A stretch of DNA of 64,000 nt from Sulfurimonas paralvinellae (GCF_014905135.1 NZ_CP041406.1:1965061-2029060); one strand, 5' to 3'; numbered from the stretch's first letter, positions 26,778 through 39,839 are shown. Notes: generated by a model not told the origin, from the letters alone. Made by a program: numbers and translations.

Positions 26778-27775
26778 TGAGTCAAATTTCCTATAAAGAT
26801 GCCGGTGTCGATATTGACGCGGGAAACAGTTTTGTTGAAAACATCAAGCCTTTCGTAAAAAAAACAAAAATTCCGGGTGTTCTCGGCGGTATCGGTTCTT
26901 TTGCCGGTGCATTTGAACTGCCAAAAAGCTTTAATGAGCCTGTTATGCTGGCAGCAACTGATGGTGTGGGTACAAAACTCAAACTCGCAATCGACAGCGG
27001 TATTCATAACACTGTGGGAATCGACCTCGTTGCAATGTGTGTCAATGACCTTATCTGTAACTTTGGAACACCGAGCTTCTTTCTAGATTATTACGCAACA
27101 GGTAAACTCGATGTCAATGTCGCTACAAATGTTGTAGCCGGCATTGCAGAGGGCTGCGTGAGAAGTGAATGTGCACTTATCGGCGGTGAAACTGCTGAGA
27201 TGCCTGGAATGTACTCCGAAGATGATTATGACCTTGCCGGTTTTGCCGTAGGTGTTGCTGAGAAATCTGAAATGGATAGGGTTAGTCTTGTAAAACCAGG
27301 ACATAAACTTATAGCACTTCCGAGTTCAGGTCTTCACTCAAACGGTTTTTCACTTGCACGAAAAGTTCTTTTTGAAAAAATGGGCATGAAGTTTGAAGAT
27401 GATTTCAATGGAAAACCATTAATAGAAACACTTTTAACACCTACAAATATCTATGTCAAAACATTCAAAGCTCTCAAAAACGAGATCGTAGCGATGGCAC
27501 ACATAACAGGCGGTGGTATAGTTGAAAACCTTCCACGTGTACTTCCTGAGAATTTAATGGCAGAAGTAAAAGAAGATGCTGTTAAAGTGCTTCCTATCTT
27601 CGAGCTGATGAGCAAACATGTTGCACGGGATGAAATGTTTAGAGCATTCAATATGGGTGTCGGTATGATTCTTGTCGTTGATGAAAAAGACGTTGAAAAA
27701 GTTCTCGCTACTGCAGAAGGTTCTTATCTTATTGGTGAGATTAAAGAAGGCAAACACCAAGCAAAAATGATTTAA
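26777..27775 (+). CDS. purM: phosphoribosylformylglycinamidine cyclo-ligase
   Basis: ATP-dependent closure of the imidazole ring in purine synthesis (AIR synthetase). 332 aa, with the family motifs ATDGVGTKLKLA (about 55-66), GIDLVAMCVNDL, GGETAEMPGMY and HITGGGIVENLPR. PurM belongs to the PurM/SelD/ThiL/HypE fold. It is coupled to the small DUF2892 protein upstream and followed by a hairpin. purB, a later step of the same pathway, lies far to the right in this window. Confidence 0.97.
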   Translation: MSQISYKDAGVDIDAGNSFVENIKPFVKKTKIPGVLGGIGSFAGAFELPKSFNEPVMLAATDGVGTKLKLAIDSGIHNTVGIDLVAMCVNDLICNFGTPSFFLDYYATGKLDVNVATNVVAGIAEGCVRSECALIGGETAEMPGMYSEDDYDLAGFAVGVAEKSEMDRVSLVKPGHKLIALPSSGLHSNGFSLARKVLFEKMGMKFEDDFNGKPLIETLLTPTNIYVKTFKALKNEIVAMAHITGGGIVENLPRVLPENLMAEVKEDAVKVLPIFELMSKHVARDEMFRAFNMGVGMILVVDEKDVEKVLATAEGSYLIGEIKEGKHQAKMI

Positions 27776-27782
27776 TATACAG

Positions 27783-27805
27783 GCAAGGTTACACAGCCTT
27801 GCTTC
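27783..27805 (+). terminator. hairpin after purM
   Basis: GCAAGG-TTACACAG-CCTTGC (27783-27802) followed by TTCT lies 8 nt after the purM stop. The stem is only 6 bp and the T tract is short, so this is a weak terminator. Confidence 0.45.
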
Positions 27806-27961
27806 TAAAAATAACCGCACTTAAAAAATACTTCCAACAAAAATAGACAATTTATTCCACAATCAAAAGCAATATTTTACATTTATTAAAAACTACCAAA
27901 GAGTAAGAAGTAAATTTTTTGTTAAAAAGACTCTATTTGAAAAGAAAAGATAAAAAGGTAG

Positions 27962-27986
27962 AAAAATACCGCCGAAAGGCGGTATT
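27962..27986 (-). terminator. intrinsic terminator of the FadL-like gene
   Basis: Read leftward, AATACCGCC-TTTC-GGCGGTATT followed by TTTTTC: a 9-bp GC-rich stem with a tetraloop and a T tract, 31 nt after the stop of the outer-membrane gene. This is the clearest intrinsic terminator in the window. Confidence 0.85.
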
Positions 27987-28016
27987 AAAGAAAGGAGAAT
28001 TATTAACTATTGCTTA

Positions 28017-29228
28017 CTAGAAGTCGTAATTTAACTGAAGACTCACACCTGTTTGAGAGTGTTTTGTAGTAATATCTTGAGCTGCAAAGTTAGTATATGT
28101 ATTAGTCTCTTCGGCTGCATATGTAAATGCCGCATCTACAGATGCTTTATCACTTACATTATAAGTACCACCAATTGCATAGTGAGATTGAACAATTGCA
28201 GGGAAACCTAAAAGATTGAAAGTATTAATTACACCACCTGTTAAACCAGCACTATTTGGAGTAGCATTTTTTTGCTCACTAATTGGGCTTGAAGCATAGT
28301 TATAACCTGCACGAGCAGCCCAGTTTTTTGTTTTATATTCATAACCAATTGAAATTACATCTTGGTCATCCCATGCAAAATCTTCATAACCCTTTGCATC
28401 TGACCATTTAATTCTTTTATAATCAAGGGCAACTGTACTTTCACCAAATGCATAACTTGCACCTAAGCCAATTTGAGCTGGTGTTGACAGTTTGTCATTA
28501 TCATAAGCACCAGCACTAAAGTTGCCGATTACATCTGAAAAACCTTTATATTCCATATCAATAGCGGATGTATAAACTGCACCTATCGTTAAAGCATCAA
28601 AAGTATATGCTGCACCGATGTTATATCCAAATGCTAAATCCTGAGCTACACCCATTCCAGTAGCCATTGGTGCTCCAGTATAAACATAATTAATATCTAG
28701 AGAACCATATTGTAAGATAGGAGTAATAGCTACGCTGAATCCATCAGTTGTATATGCCAAAGGTACACCAAATTGCATTAACTGAAGATTAGTAACCATG
28801 TTAAGTTGAGTTCCACCAGCCGTATCAATTTTAGCATCACGATAATCAACACCCATACCGCCTGTTCCCCACATACCTACACCTACATAAAAATTATCAT
28901 TAATTTTAGTAGCTAAAGATATTTCAGGAATAACGTTTATGTCTGCATCACTGTCAGAACTTGAAGCCCCACCACCAAGATTATTTTCATTTTTAACATC
29001 CGGCATAAAAATAGTACCACCAAAAGAAATCTCGGTAGATTTAACAGTAGTAATTAAAGCCGGGTTAGTTAATGCGGATTCAGCACCATGGCTCATACCG
29101 ATTCCAGTACCAGCCATACCACGTGCTTTAGCACCCATACCGATTAATGCTGCACCGTTTGTTGCGAATGCAGAAGTTGCACCTAAAGCTAAAGCAGCTA
29201 CAACTGCTAATTTAATTGTTTTTTTCAT
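28017..29228 (-). CDS. FadL/OmpP1/TodX-family outer-membrane transport protein
   Basis: 403 aa with a clear signal peptide (MKKTIKLAVVAALALGATSAFA, cleavage after about residue 22). The mature N-terminus TNGAALIGMGAKARGMAGT matches the FadL N-terminal 'hatch' signature, with the ALTNPA(L) motif after it. The rest alternates in the manner of a beta-barrel and ends in an aromatic residue (LNYDF). FadL relatives admit hydrophobic compounds such as fatty acids or aromatics. The gene stands alone with its own promoter, GAGGAG ribosome site and strong terminator. Confidence 0.9.
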   Translation of the reverse strand: MKKTIKLAVVAALALGATSAFATNGAALIGMGAKARGMAGTGIGMSHGAESALTNPALITTVKSTEISFGGTIFMPDVKNENNLGGGASSSDSDADINVIPEISLATKINDNFYVGVGMWGTGGMGVDYRDAKIDTAGGTQLNMVTNLQLMQFGVPLAYTTDGFSVAITPILQYGSLDINYVYTGAPMATGMGVAQDLAFGYNIGAAYTFDALTIGAVYTSAIDMEYKGFSDVIGNFSAGAYDNDKLSTPAQIGLGASYAFGESTVALDYKRIKWSDAKGYEDFAWDDQDVISIGYEYKTKNWAARAGYNYASSPISEQKNATPNSAGLTGGVINTFNLLGFPAIVQSHYAIGGTYNVSDKASVDAAFTYAAEETNTYTNFAAQDITTKHSQTGVSLQLNYDF

Positions 29229-29286
29229 TTTCTCTCCTCAGAGTTATCAAAATATTGAGATAGCAAAAGCTATTTCGATTGCAAGC

Positions 29287-29292
29287 ATTATA
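29287..29292 (-). promoter_or_regulatory. -10 element for the FadL-like gene
   Basis: Leftward TATAAT (ATTATA on the plus strand) 59 nt before the start codon, preceded by T-rich sequence without a clear -35. The intervening leader contains a small hairpin (GATAGC-AAAA-GCTATT around 29260) and a strong GAGGAG site. The rest of the gap to 5S rRNA (about 29293-29659) is AT-rich and holds no gene that I can see. Confidence 0.45.
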
Positions 29293-29659
29293 GGAGATAA
29301 AAATTTAAGTGAATCTTAAATGAAAAGTAAATGATATAAAAAAATATTATAATTGCAATAAAAATAGTTAGTATTATAGTCTATAGTATTTTTGTACATA
29401 AATATAATTAATAATAGTGGCTTTTTCGGGTGAAATATCAATAATTATGATAAAAAACATCATATTTAGTAGGAAAGTCAGTAAAAAAAGAATTGTGATA
29501 AAAAAATAACAATGTGCAGATTTGTAACATTTTTCTCACAATATCATCACAGAAATGTATGTTGACAGTATAATCTGAAAGTGTAAAAAGAGTATAAATT
29601 ATTTTTAGTTAAATGTAAAAGTGATTGTAAATAAATAAAAGTAGAAAGAAATTGATCAA

Positions 29660-29774
29660 CTAGGCAGCGACCTACATTCCCACACCTGAAAGATGCAGTA
29701 TTATCAGCGATGAGAGGCTTAGCTTCTGGGTTCGGAATGGGACCAGGCGTTTCCCTCTCTCTATAGCCACCTAG
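29660..29774 (-). rRNA. rrf: 5S ribosomal RNA
   Basis: About 115 nt. The two ends pair to form helix I (CTAGGTGGC with GCTGCCTAG, 9 bp including G-U), which fixes both ends. The conserved internal segment GGTCCCATTCCGAACCCAGAAG is present. It is the last gene of the leftward rRNA operon. No convincing intrinsic terminator follows it. Confidence 0.93.
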
Positions 29775-30012
29775 ACAAGATCAAGTATAAATTCATTGGA
29801 GTAATGAACTTATATTTGACCTTGAAGGATCATAAGAGTTGAAGTAACTCATTAAATATCAATCGTTCTGCGGCTAAACCGCGATACCCCCGTTGCTAAA
29901 GCATAAGTGGGGTAAAAGTCAACATACTAAAGAACTTGTTTCAAGATTCTTCTTATTTGTGTAATCTATTCGTACACTAAATAAGGTAGTGAAGCAACAG
30001 CGTTCGTAAGAA
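29775..30012 (-). other. 23S-5S spacer with several hairpins
   Basis: No tRNA is present. Leftward it contains ACCCC...GGGGGT with an inner TGCTTTAGCA stem (around 29894-29915), GCGGTTTAGCCGC (around 29869-29881), and an AT-rich hairpin at about 29784-29822. The segment 29972-29994 pairs with 32910-32932 beyond the far end of 23S and forms the 23S processing stem. Confidence 0.7.
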
Positions 30013-32899
<2,887 letters not shown>

Positions 32900-33199
32900 T
32901 CTATATTGCGTTCACTACCTTATTTAATGTACTATCTCTAATACAACAAACAAGATTGAATGAATCCATTTTTTTGTAGTTATTTAGTTTATAATTAAAT
33001 CTCTTTAATTATATGTTGTTGACTTTAACAATTGTAATTTAATGAACTTTTGGTTTAAAAACCAAATATAAACTTTCTAACTTTGAAAGCTTATATTTAG
33101 TTTTAGCAAAAACTTGTTTTTGTGCTAGTTGTATTTGAAAAGGTGACGAAGCGTACTAAAGTACGTGAGTTAACTTTTCAGATGCAAATAGTGCAAAAA
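32900..33199 (-). other. tRNA-Ile to 23S spacer
   Basis: No tRNA-Ala or other gene. It holds the 5' arm of the 23S processing stem (32910-32932), a TTGGTTTAAAAACCAA hairpin near 33050, and a long hairpin whose arms are about 33116-33142 and 33174-33199, directly abutting the tRNA 3' end. Confidence 0.7.
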
Positions 33200-33276
33200 T
33201 GGTGGGCCTACCAGGACTTGAACCTGGGACCTCACCCTTATCAGGGGTGCACTCTAACCAGCTGAGCTATAGGCCC
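33200..33276 (-). tRNA. ileT: tRNA-Ile (GAT anticodon)
   Basis: 77 nt including an encoded CCA. The acceptor stem is GGGCCTA/TAGGCCC, the D arm contains AGCTCAGCTGGTTAGAG, the anticodon loop is CTGATAA (anticodon GAT), and the T arm is CCAGGTTCAAGTCCTGG. It lies in the 16S-23S spacer. The tRNA-Ala that usually accompanies it in bacterial rRNA operons is absent from this spacer. Confidence 0.96.
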
Positions 33277-33304
33277 TTGATATAATCGAATGTCAAATGA
33301 ACAC

Positions 33305-33345
33305 AGATCACTGAAAACTAAGCAAGCAAGCAGACTGAAGTAACT
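33305..33345 (-). other. 16S processing stem, 3' arm
   Basis: This segment is complementary over most of 41 nt to 35136-35177 in the 16S leader (shared core TGAAAACTAAGCAAG). Together they would close the 16S precursor in a long duplex, the expected RNase III substrate. Confidence 0.75.
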
Positions 33346-33406
33346 AATATCTCTGTGAGATTCTTTTGTGTTGAGCCGATCAAACGAATGATCGCTCTTT
33401 ACTCTA

Positions 33407-34927
<1,521 letters not shown>

Positions 34928-35251
34928 TGTTTATGAAAAGATAAATAAATTTAATTACTGATCTTTGCCCAAGATTTAAAAATCATTGGCTTTGTTAAGA
35001 CATTAAGAGTGCTTAAGCTCTTAATGAATATAGTTATCTATTACTATAGGGAAACTAACTATATCAATAGCTAGAATTCAAATAGAATAGACGGTTGTTG
35101 TTTTATTAGTTATTTCTAAATAAGATTTAACTGATAGTTACATCAGTCTCTCTTACTTGCTTAGTTTTCAATGATCTCAAACTGATTCAAGCGGCTTCAA
35201 CTCGAAGTCTCTCTAGGCCTTTAAACAAGGTCTCTCTGTTTGTGGATGGGA
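34928..35251 (-). other. rRNA operon leader
   Basis: About 320 nt of transcribed leader between the promoter and 16S. It contains the 5' arm of the 16S processing stem (35136-35177) and a hairpin CATTAAGAGC-TTAA-GCTCTTAATG-like repeat near 35003-35028. No protein gene is visible. Upstream of the promoter (35281-35486) the DNA is AT-rich, plausibly UP-element-like, and also holds the 5' region of the divergent Bax-inhibitor gene. Confidence 0.65.
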
Positions 35252-35280
35252 ATTATAGGAGATTTTAACTTCAATGTCAA
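35252..35280 (-). promoter_or_regulatory. rRNA operon sigma-70 promoter
   Basis: Leftward TTGACA (35275-35280), exactly 17 nt spacer, TATAAT (35252-35257). Both hexamers match the consensus perfectly, which is rare in this phylum where -35 elements are poor. Position, strand and strength fit the main promoter of the 16S-23S-5S operon. Confidence 0.85.
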
Positions 35281-35486
35281 TAGTTTTTCAAAAGAATTTC
35301 AAATTTCTTTCAAACCTGTTTCTTATGGAATTTGTTTTCCTTATCATACGATTCATAATATACATATATTATATATTGTAAGCACTGTAGTTTACCAAAC
35401 GTTGCTATCTATTAACTATTTATCTATAAAATTCATCTAAATAAAAATATCTATTGATTTTAAATCTTTAGAAAAAGGAATACAAT

Positions 35487-36185
35487 ATGGGACTTTATGA
35501 TCGTGATTATGCAAGAGGAAACTCTTACATGTATGAAACTGCACATCGCTCTGAAGCACAGATTGTCTCTTTTGTAAAAGAGACATATAAGCTTTTTGCC
35601 GCATCTATGATGGCAGGAGCTGTTGGTGCTTATGTTGGTGTGCCTTTGGCAGCCAGTATATCTGGTATGATATGGCCGCTCTTCTTTTTGGAGATCGGCC
35701 TTTTAATAGGACTACAGTTTGCAAAGAACAAGCCGGGAATTAACCTGCTTGTTATGTTTGCTTTCGTTTTTGTTACAGGCATCACTACCGCACCGTTATT
35801 GGCATATACACTCGGGATGGCCGGTGGAGGTATTATCATCGGTAATGCCTTTGCTATGACAGCTGTTGTTTTTGGTGCAATGAGTTTCTTTGCTATCAAA
35901 AGTACAAAAGATTTCAGTGGATATGGAAAACCTTTAATGATCGCTCTTTTTGTGATCATCGGTTTTTCAATACTAAACATGTTTCTTGGTAACCCAATGC
36001 TGCAAATCATCATTGCCGGTGCAGTGGTCATTCTCTTTAGCATCTTGGTTATCTACGATACACAAAATATTATGAATGGAGCGTATGAGACTCCAATTGA
36101 CGGTGCAATCGCTCTTTATTTAGACTTTCTAAATATCTTCATTGCACTTTTACAACTCTTCGGCATCTTTGGAAATGAAGAGTAA
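35487..36185 (+). CDS. Bax inhibitor-1 / YccA family membrane protein
   Basis: 232 aa with seven hydrophobic helices. The N-terminal RSEAQIVSFVKETYKLFAASMM block and the C-terminal IYDTQNIMNGAYETPIDGAIALYLDFLNIFIALLQLFG segment (with its conserved acidic residues) are diagnostic for the BI-1/YccA family. Members are proposed to be pH-sensitive cation leak channels, and E. coli YccA modulates FtsH. AAAGGA lies 8 nt before the ATG. Its last 11 nt overlap the next gene. Confidence 0.92.
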   Translation: MGLYDRDYARGNSYMYETAHRSEAQIVSFVKETYKLFAASMMAGAVGAYVGVPLAASISGMIWPLFFLEIGLLIGLQFAKNKPGINLLVMFAFVFVTGITTAPLLAYTLGMAGGGIIIGNAFAMTAVVFGAMSFFAIKSTKDFSGYGKPLMIALFVIIGFSILNMFLGNPMLQIIIAGAVVILFSILVIYDTQNIMNGAYETPIDGAIALYLDFLNIFIALLQLFGIFGNEE

Positions 36186-36585
36186 CCTTCTTTCACCTGA
36201 GATCTATCGGGTGATCGATGCCAACCTCAACCGTCTCAAAGAGGGCATACGTGTCGTTGAAGACATCATGCGATACAGAGACAACAACAAAGAACTTTCA
36301 AAAAAACTCAAATCACTTCGCCATCAAGCAAGAATTACAGAAACAAAAGAACTCTTAAAAAATCGTGACAGTATAAATGACGTACTGCGCTCTTCAACAA
36401 AAAGTGAGCAGACACGTTCTGATATCCAAAGTATTTTAAGCGCAAACTTTAAAAGAGCAGAAGAATCGGCACGGGTTTTAGAAGAGATATTTAAACTCGA
36501 AGATATAGAGCGTAGCGAAAACTTCAAAACAATCCGCTATGAGCTCTATAATTTAGAAAAAGAGATAATCCTCAGTGAGCAATAA
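36175..36585 (+). CDS. stand-alone ThiD2-like domain (HMP-phosphate kinase type)
   Basis: 136 aa helical protein starting MKSNLLSPEIYRVIDANLNR. The pattern 'R-V-I-D-A-N-L-N-R...E-G-I-R-V-V-E-D', followed by 'LRH', 'NRDSINDV' and 'ANFKRAEESARVLEE', matches the ThiD2 domain, which occurs alone or fused to ThiE and phosphorylates hydroxymethylpyrimidine phosphate in thiamine synthesis. Older annotations call it thiamine-phosphate pyrophosphorylase. The start inside the BI-1 stop region (11 nt overlap) is chosen because the family begins there; an in-frame ATG 33 nt earlier is possible. It converges on, and overlaps by 14 nt, the methyltransferase gene. Confidence 0.72.
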   Translation: MKSNLLSPEIYRVIDANLNRLKEGIRVVEDIMRYRDNNKELSKKLKSLRHQARITETKELLKNRDSINDVLRSSTKSEQTRSDIQSILSANFKRAEESARVLEEIFKLEDIERSENFKTIRYELYNLEKEIILSEQ

Positions 36586-37258
36586 AAGCCACTTCAAACT
36601 CTAAATAATCCAATGGATACTCTGCCATCAGTTTTTTAGTTTCTTTATAGCTAAGAAGTTTGCGTGAGCCACTGACACCGCTTTTTTTGATATAACGAAA
36701 CATCTCACGTACACTTTCAAACGCAAGTCTGTATTGCACCACTTCGAACGCTGCATCAGGAAAATATTTTTTCTGCAATTGTTTTATCTCTTTGCGTGAG
36801 CGCAGCAGTGGTTCAAGTCCTGCGGTATCATTGAGTGTCTGAAAAGTACCTGCCGTAAATATTGCCAAAGCAACAGGTGTATGCAAAGTGCTAATATTTC
36901 TAAATACATTGTCAAGATCATCCGCCCACTGAAGCGCTGATGCGGAGAGGACATAATCAAAAACATACGTACGCAGATGCTCAAAAAGCATTGCATCGTT
37001 GAAATTACCGTAAATACACTCTACATGTTCTGCTTTTGGATGCAACTCCAGCATACCTGGTGCAAAATCAACTCCAACAAAATGTTTTACTTTCCACTCT
37101 ATCTTTTTAAAAAGCGCACCGCTACCACAGCCAAGATCAAGAATTTTCTTTGGTTTTTGCTTTACAAACTCCAGCAGTTTGTCGGCTACCTGTTCCTGAA
37201 TAACATTATACTTCCCATAATGGGCGGCATATTTTGAAAATTCTGTTGATATTTTCAT
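36572..37258 (-). CDS. BioC-like SAM-dependent methyltransferase
   Basis: 228 aa class I methyltransferase: motif I ILDLGCGSG (about 39-47), motif II FVGVDFAPGML, and FDYVLSASALQWADD, which is similar to the motif of BioC (malonyl-ACP O-methyltransferase, biotin synthesis). The N-terminus FSKYAAHYGKYNVIQEQVADKLL also resembles BioC. It overlaps znuB by ATGA, so it is the last gene of the zinc transporter operon although no functional link is obvious. The substrate is inferred. Confidence 0.75.
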   Translation of the reverse strand: MKISTEFSKYAAHYGKYNVIQEQVADKLLEFVKQKPKKILDLGCGSGALFKKIEWKVKHFVGVDFAPGMLELHPKAEHVECIYGNFNDAMLFEHLRTYVFDYVLSASALQWADDLDNVFRNISTLHTPVALAIFTAGTFQTLNDTAGLEPLLRSRKEIKQLQKKYFPDAAFEVVQYRLAFESVREMFRYIKKSGVSGSRKLLSYKETKKLMAEYPLDYLEFEVAFIAH

Positions 37259-38052
37259 TTTTTGTTTATAATCAGTGAAATAACGAAGACAACGATCACT
37301 GAAAGAACTATCGTTGCACCCGAAGGCAGAGAGTAGTAATACGAAAGGCTCATACCGAAGATCACGCTAAAAAGCGCAAAGAAGAGAGAGATGAGCATCG
37401 TATTTCTAAAGCCGACTCTATACTGCAAAGCGGCAACTGTTGGGATCACCATCAATGCACCTATAAGCAAAGACCCAACAACGCGAATAGAGAGTGCAAT
37501 AATAATGGCAACGACAGTAACAAGTAAAAAGTTTAGAAATTTGACCTTTATACCACTTGTTTTTGCCACCTCTTCATCATAGGCGATAAAATAGAGTTCT
37601 TTTGAGAAAAGAAGTAAGAACAGCAATGAGATGGAGCCAAAAATGATAATAGTAATAACATCGCTGTCACTTACAGATAAGATAGAACCAAACAGATAAG
37701 AAAAAAGCGAGTTGTTAAAAGCACCACCGAGCGAGACAATAATGACAGCAAGAGCCAAAGAACCAGATAGAAGGATTGCCAAAATCGCATCAGAGTAAAG
37801 TTCAAAAGAGCTTCTAAGGTATTCTATAAGCCATGCAGAAGCTATCGCTACAACAACAGCAACCCAAAGAGGATTATAACCTGCAACCAAACCGACAGCG
37901 ACACCGACTAAAGCCGAATGCGCCAAAGTCTCACTAATGAGAGAGTATCTGCGAAGCACGACAAAGGTACCGCTTAGTGACGCAAGGATGGCTATAAAAA
38001 CTCCTGCTATGAAAGCTCTTTGCATAAACTCGTATGAAAACATCTCAATCAT
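37255..38052 (-). CDS. znuB: zinc/manganese ABC transporter permease
   Basis: 265 aa integral membrane protein with about eight helices. The opening FMQRAFIAGVFIAILASLSGTFVVLRRYSLISETLAHSALVGVAVG is typical of the ABC-3 permease family that serves ZnuABC and related manganese systems. AGGA lies 6 nt before the ATG. It follows znuC by 8 nt and overlaps the methyltransferase gene by 4 nt. Confidence 0.93.
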   Translation of the reverse strand: MIEMFSYEFMQRAFIAGVFIAILASLSGTFVVLRRYSLISETLAHSALVGVAVGLVAGYNPLWVAVVVAIASAWLIEYLRSSFELYSDAILAILLSGSLALAVIIVSLGGAFNNSLFSYLFGSILSVSDSDVITIIIFGSISLLFLLLFSKELYFIAYDEEVAKTSGIKVKFLNFLLVTVVAIIIALSIRVVGSLLIGALMVIPTVAALQYRVGFRNTMLISLFFALFSVIFGMSLSYYYSLPSGATIVLSVIVVFVISLIINKK

Positions 38053-38060
38053 TTTTTATC

Positions 38061-38831
38061 CTAGTGCTCATGCTTGTGATTATGTATCAAATGGGCATCA
38101 ATACCGTAAAGTTCACTCATCTCTTCACAGGAGAGTGCCTTTTTTGGATCATTGCAGATCGTCGCTTTTTGATTGATAGTGAACAGTCTGCCAATATCAT
38201 CGGCAATAACACCGATATCATGGGTAATAAAAAGGATTGTCATCCCATCTTCTTTGTTCAGCTTGGCAAGCAGTTTGTAAAAACGCTGCTGTGAGACCAC
38301 ATCAACTCCTGTATTTGGTTCATCAAGAATGAGTATCTCAGGTGATGATGCAAGAGCGCGGGCTATCATAACACGCTGACGCTGCCCGCCGGAGAGTGTA
38401 CCTACCATTTTATCTTTAAGATCCAGAATATCCATCTTGAGCATGGCATCTTCTACGACATGCTTGTCTTCCTGACTTGTGCCGGCAAAGATGCCTCTCT
38501 TGGCAATGCGTCCCATTTTAACGATATCTTCCACTGTTGCCGGAAAATTGGCATCGACATGAGAAGCACGCTGTGGGACATAGCCTATTTTATACCACTC
38601 TTTAAAAGATCTGAGTTTTTTTCCAAAAAGGCGTATCTCACCGGATGTTGGTTTCTCCAAGCCCAAAAGCATACGAATGAGTGTTGTCTTTCCACCGCCG
38701 TTTGGCCCGATGATAGCTATATACTCACCATTAAAAATTTGAAAATTGATATTTTGCAAAACACTCTGCCCATGAACAATGAAGCTGAGATTTTTGACAT
38801 CAAAGATAGGGACTTTGAACTTTAGTTGCAC
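38061..38831 (-). CDS. znuC: zinc ABC transporter ATP-binding protein
   Basis: 256 aa ATPase: Walker A GPNGGGKTTLIRM, signature LSGGQRQRVMIARALA, Walker B ILILDEP and the H-loop FITHDIG. The C-terminus is His-rich (HLIHNHKHEH), a feature of metal transport ATPases. The start is GTG, lying 10 nt inside znuA. Together with ZnuA and ZnuB it forms a high-affinity uptake system for zinc, possibly also manganese. Confidence 0.94.
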   Translation of the reverse strand: MQLKFKVPIFDVKNLSFIVHGQSVLQNINFQIFNGEYIAIIGPNGGGKTTLIRMLLGLEKPTSGEIRLFGKKLRSFKEWYKIGYVPQRASHVDANFPATVEDIVKMGRIAKRGIFAGTSQEDKHVVEDAMLKMDILDLKDKMVGTLSGGQRQRVMIARALASSPEILILDEPNTGVDVVSQQRFYKLLAKLNKEDGMTILFITHDIGVIADDIGRLFTINQKATICNDPKKALSCEEMSELYGIDAHLIHNHKHEH

Positions 38832-39757
38832 ACAAGAGCCTTAGAGAGTTTGTCAAGATTTCTGTACATGATATCTTCATAGCTTAGATGTGCTGCAGCT
38901 TCATCTTTCGTGATATTGCCAAGCGGCTGAAAAACTTCAAGGTCGATATGCGTATCCTTGGCTATTCTTTTTATGACTTTGTCATTGACAAAATGCTCAA
39001 AAAAGATAGTTCTCACGCCCTCTTTTTGAATGTCATCCATAATTCTTGTCACATCTTTTGCACTCGGCTGCGCTTCAGGAGATAATCCCGTTAAAGACTC
39101 CACATGAAAACCATAGTTGCGTGAGAGGTAACCAAGGGCATTGTGACTTACAACGACAGTATCGGCTTTGCATGACGAAAGTTTTGTTCTATATGCTTTA
39201 TCAAGCTTTTGAAGCATTGCGATATAGCGTTTTTTATTTTCTTCATAATACGCTTTATTCTCCGGAAGCAGTTTTGACAATGCTGCTGTTATCACAACGG
39301 TCATGCGCTGCATATTTGCAAAGTCCAGCCAATAATGCGGATCGGTCATATTGTGAATGCAGTCCGGACCATGATGGTCATGCAGTTCATGTTCGTCTTC
39401 TCCAAGCTTGCGTAGTCTGACATACTTACTCATGTCAATCATCTTATCTCTGTTTTTAAAGCCGTGCACCCATGGCTCAAGTCCTGCTCCACTGTAAATA
39501 AGAAGAGAACTCTTTTCTATTTTTGCCATAAGACGTGGTGTGGGCTCAAAGCTGTGCGGATCGACACCAAAAGGAAGTATATGTACTACTTCCACGGTAT
39601 CACCTGCAATATGTTTGGTGATATCGTATAAAGCGAATGTCGTTACAGCGACGATCGGCTTTTTATTTTTCTCTTTGCCTGTGTCATATGAGATAAAAAG
39701 AAGCAAAACCGCAATAGCTGTAACAAGAACAATTCCAATAATCTTCAAATTTTTCAC
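38822..39757 (-). CDS. znuA: periplasmic zinc-binding protein ZnuA
   Basis: 311 aa substrate-binding protein. An N-terminal hydrophobic segment (about 4-22, LKIIGIVLVTAIAVLLLFIS) serves as signal or anchor. Metal-site features: LPFGVDPHSFEPTP (first His), the acidic/His loop EDEHELHDHHGPDC, DPHYWLDFANM (second His), VVSHNALGYLS (third His) and the C-terminal acidic residue. The His-rich loop before DPHYW is typical of zinc-specific members. The start is GTG with AGGA 7 nt upstream. It heads the leftward znuACB operon. Confidence 0.94.
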   Translation of the reverse strand: MKNLKIIGIVLVTAIAVLLLFISYDTGKEKNKKPIVAVTTFALYDITKHIAGDTVEVVHILPFGVDPHSFEPTPRLMAKIEKSSLLIYSGAGLEPWVHGFKNRDKMIDMSKYVRLRKLGEDEHELHDHHGPDCIHNMTDPHYWLDFANMQRMTVVITAALSKLLPENKAYYEENKKRYIAMLQKLDKAYRTKLSSCKADTVVVSHNALGYLSRNYGFHVESLTGLSPEAQPSAKDVTRIMDDIQKEGVRTIFFEHFVNDKVIKRIAKDTHIDLEVFQPLGNITKDEAAAHLSYEDIMYRNLDKLSKALVCN

Positions 39758-39786
39758 GCAGACATCCTCAACATAAGTTCTTCGTT

Positions 39787-39792
39787 ATTATA
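39787..39792 (-). promoter_or_regulatory. -10 element for znuACB
   Basis: Leftward TATAAT 30 nt before the znuA GTG. It lies only 18 nt from the -35 of the divergent secG promoter, so the two promoters are nearly back to back. No palindrome matching a Zur box is evident to me. Confidence 0.4.
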
Positions 39793-39810
39793 CCCAAGAT
39801 AAGCTATAGT

Positions 39811-39839
39811 TTGATAATATAAGTTTTTTTAGATATAAT
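39811..39839 (+). promoter_or_regulatory. secG promoter
   Basis: TTGATA (39811-39816), 17 nt spacer, TATAAT (39834-39839), 27 nt before the secG ATG. Both hexamers and the spacing fit sigma-70. Confidence 0.7.

Noticed and set aside
29600..29660. Terminator after 5S rRNA.
   Set aside because: No GC-rich stem followed by T tract is visible leftward of 29660; the sequence is simply AT-rich.
33277..33406. tRNA-Ala between 16S and tRNA-Ile.
   Set aside because: No cloverleaf, T-loop (GGTTCxAxxCC) or TGC anticodon arm is present; the segment is the 16S processing-stem arm.
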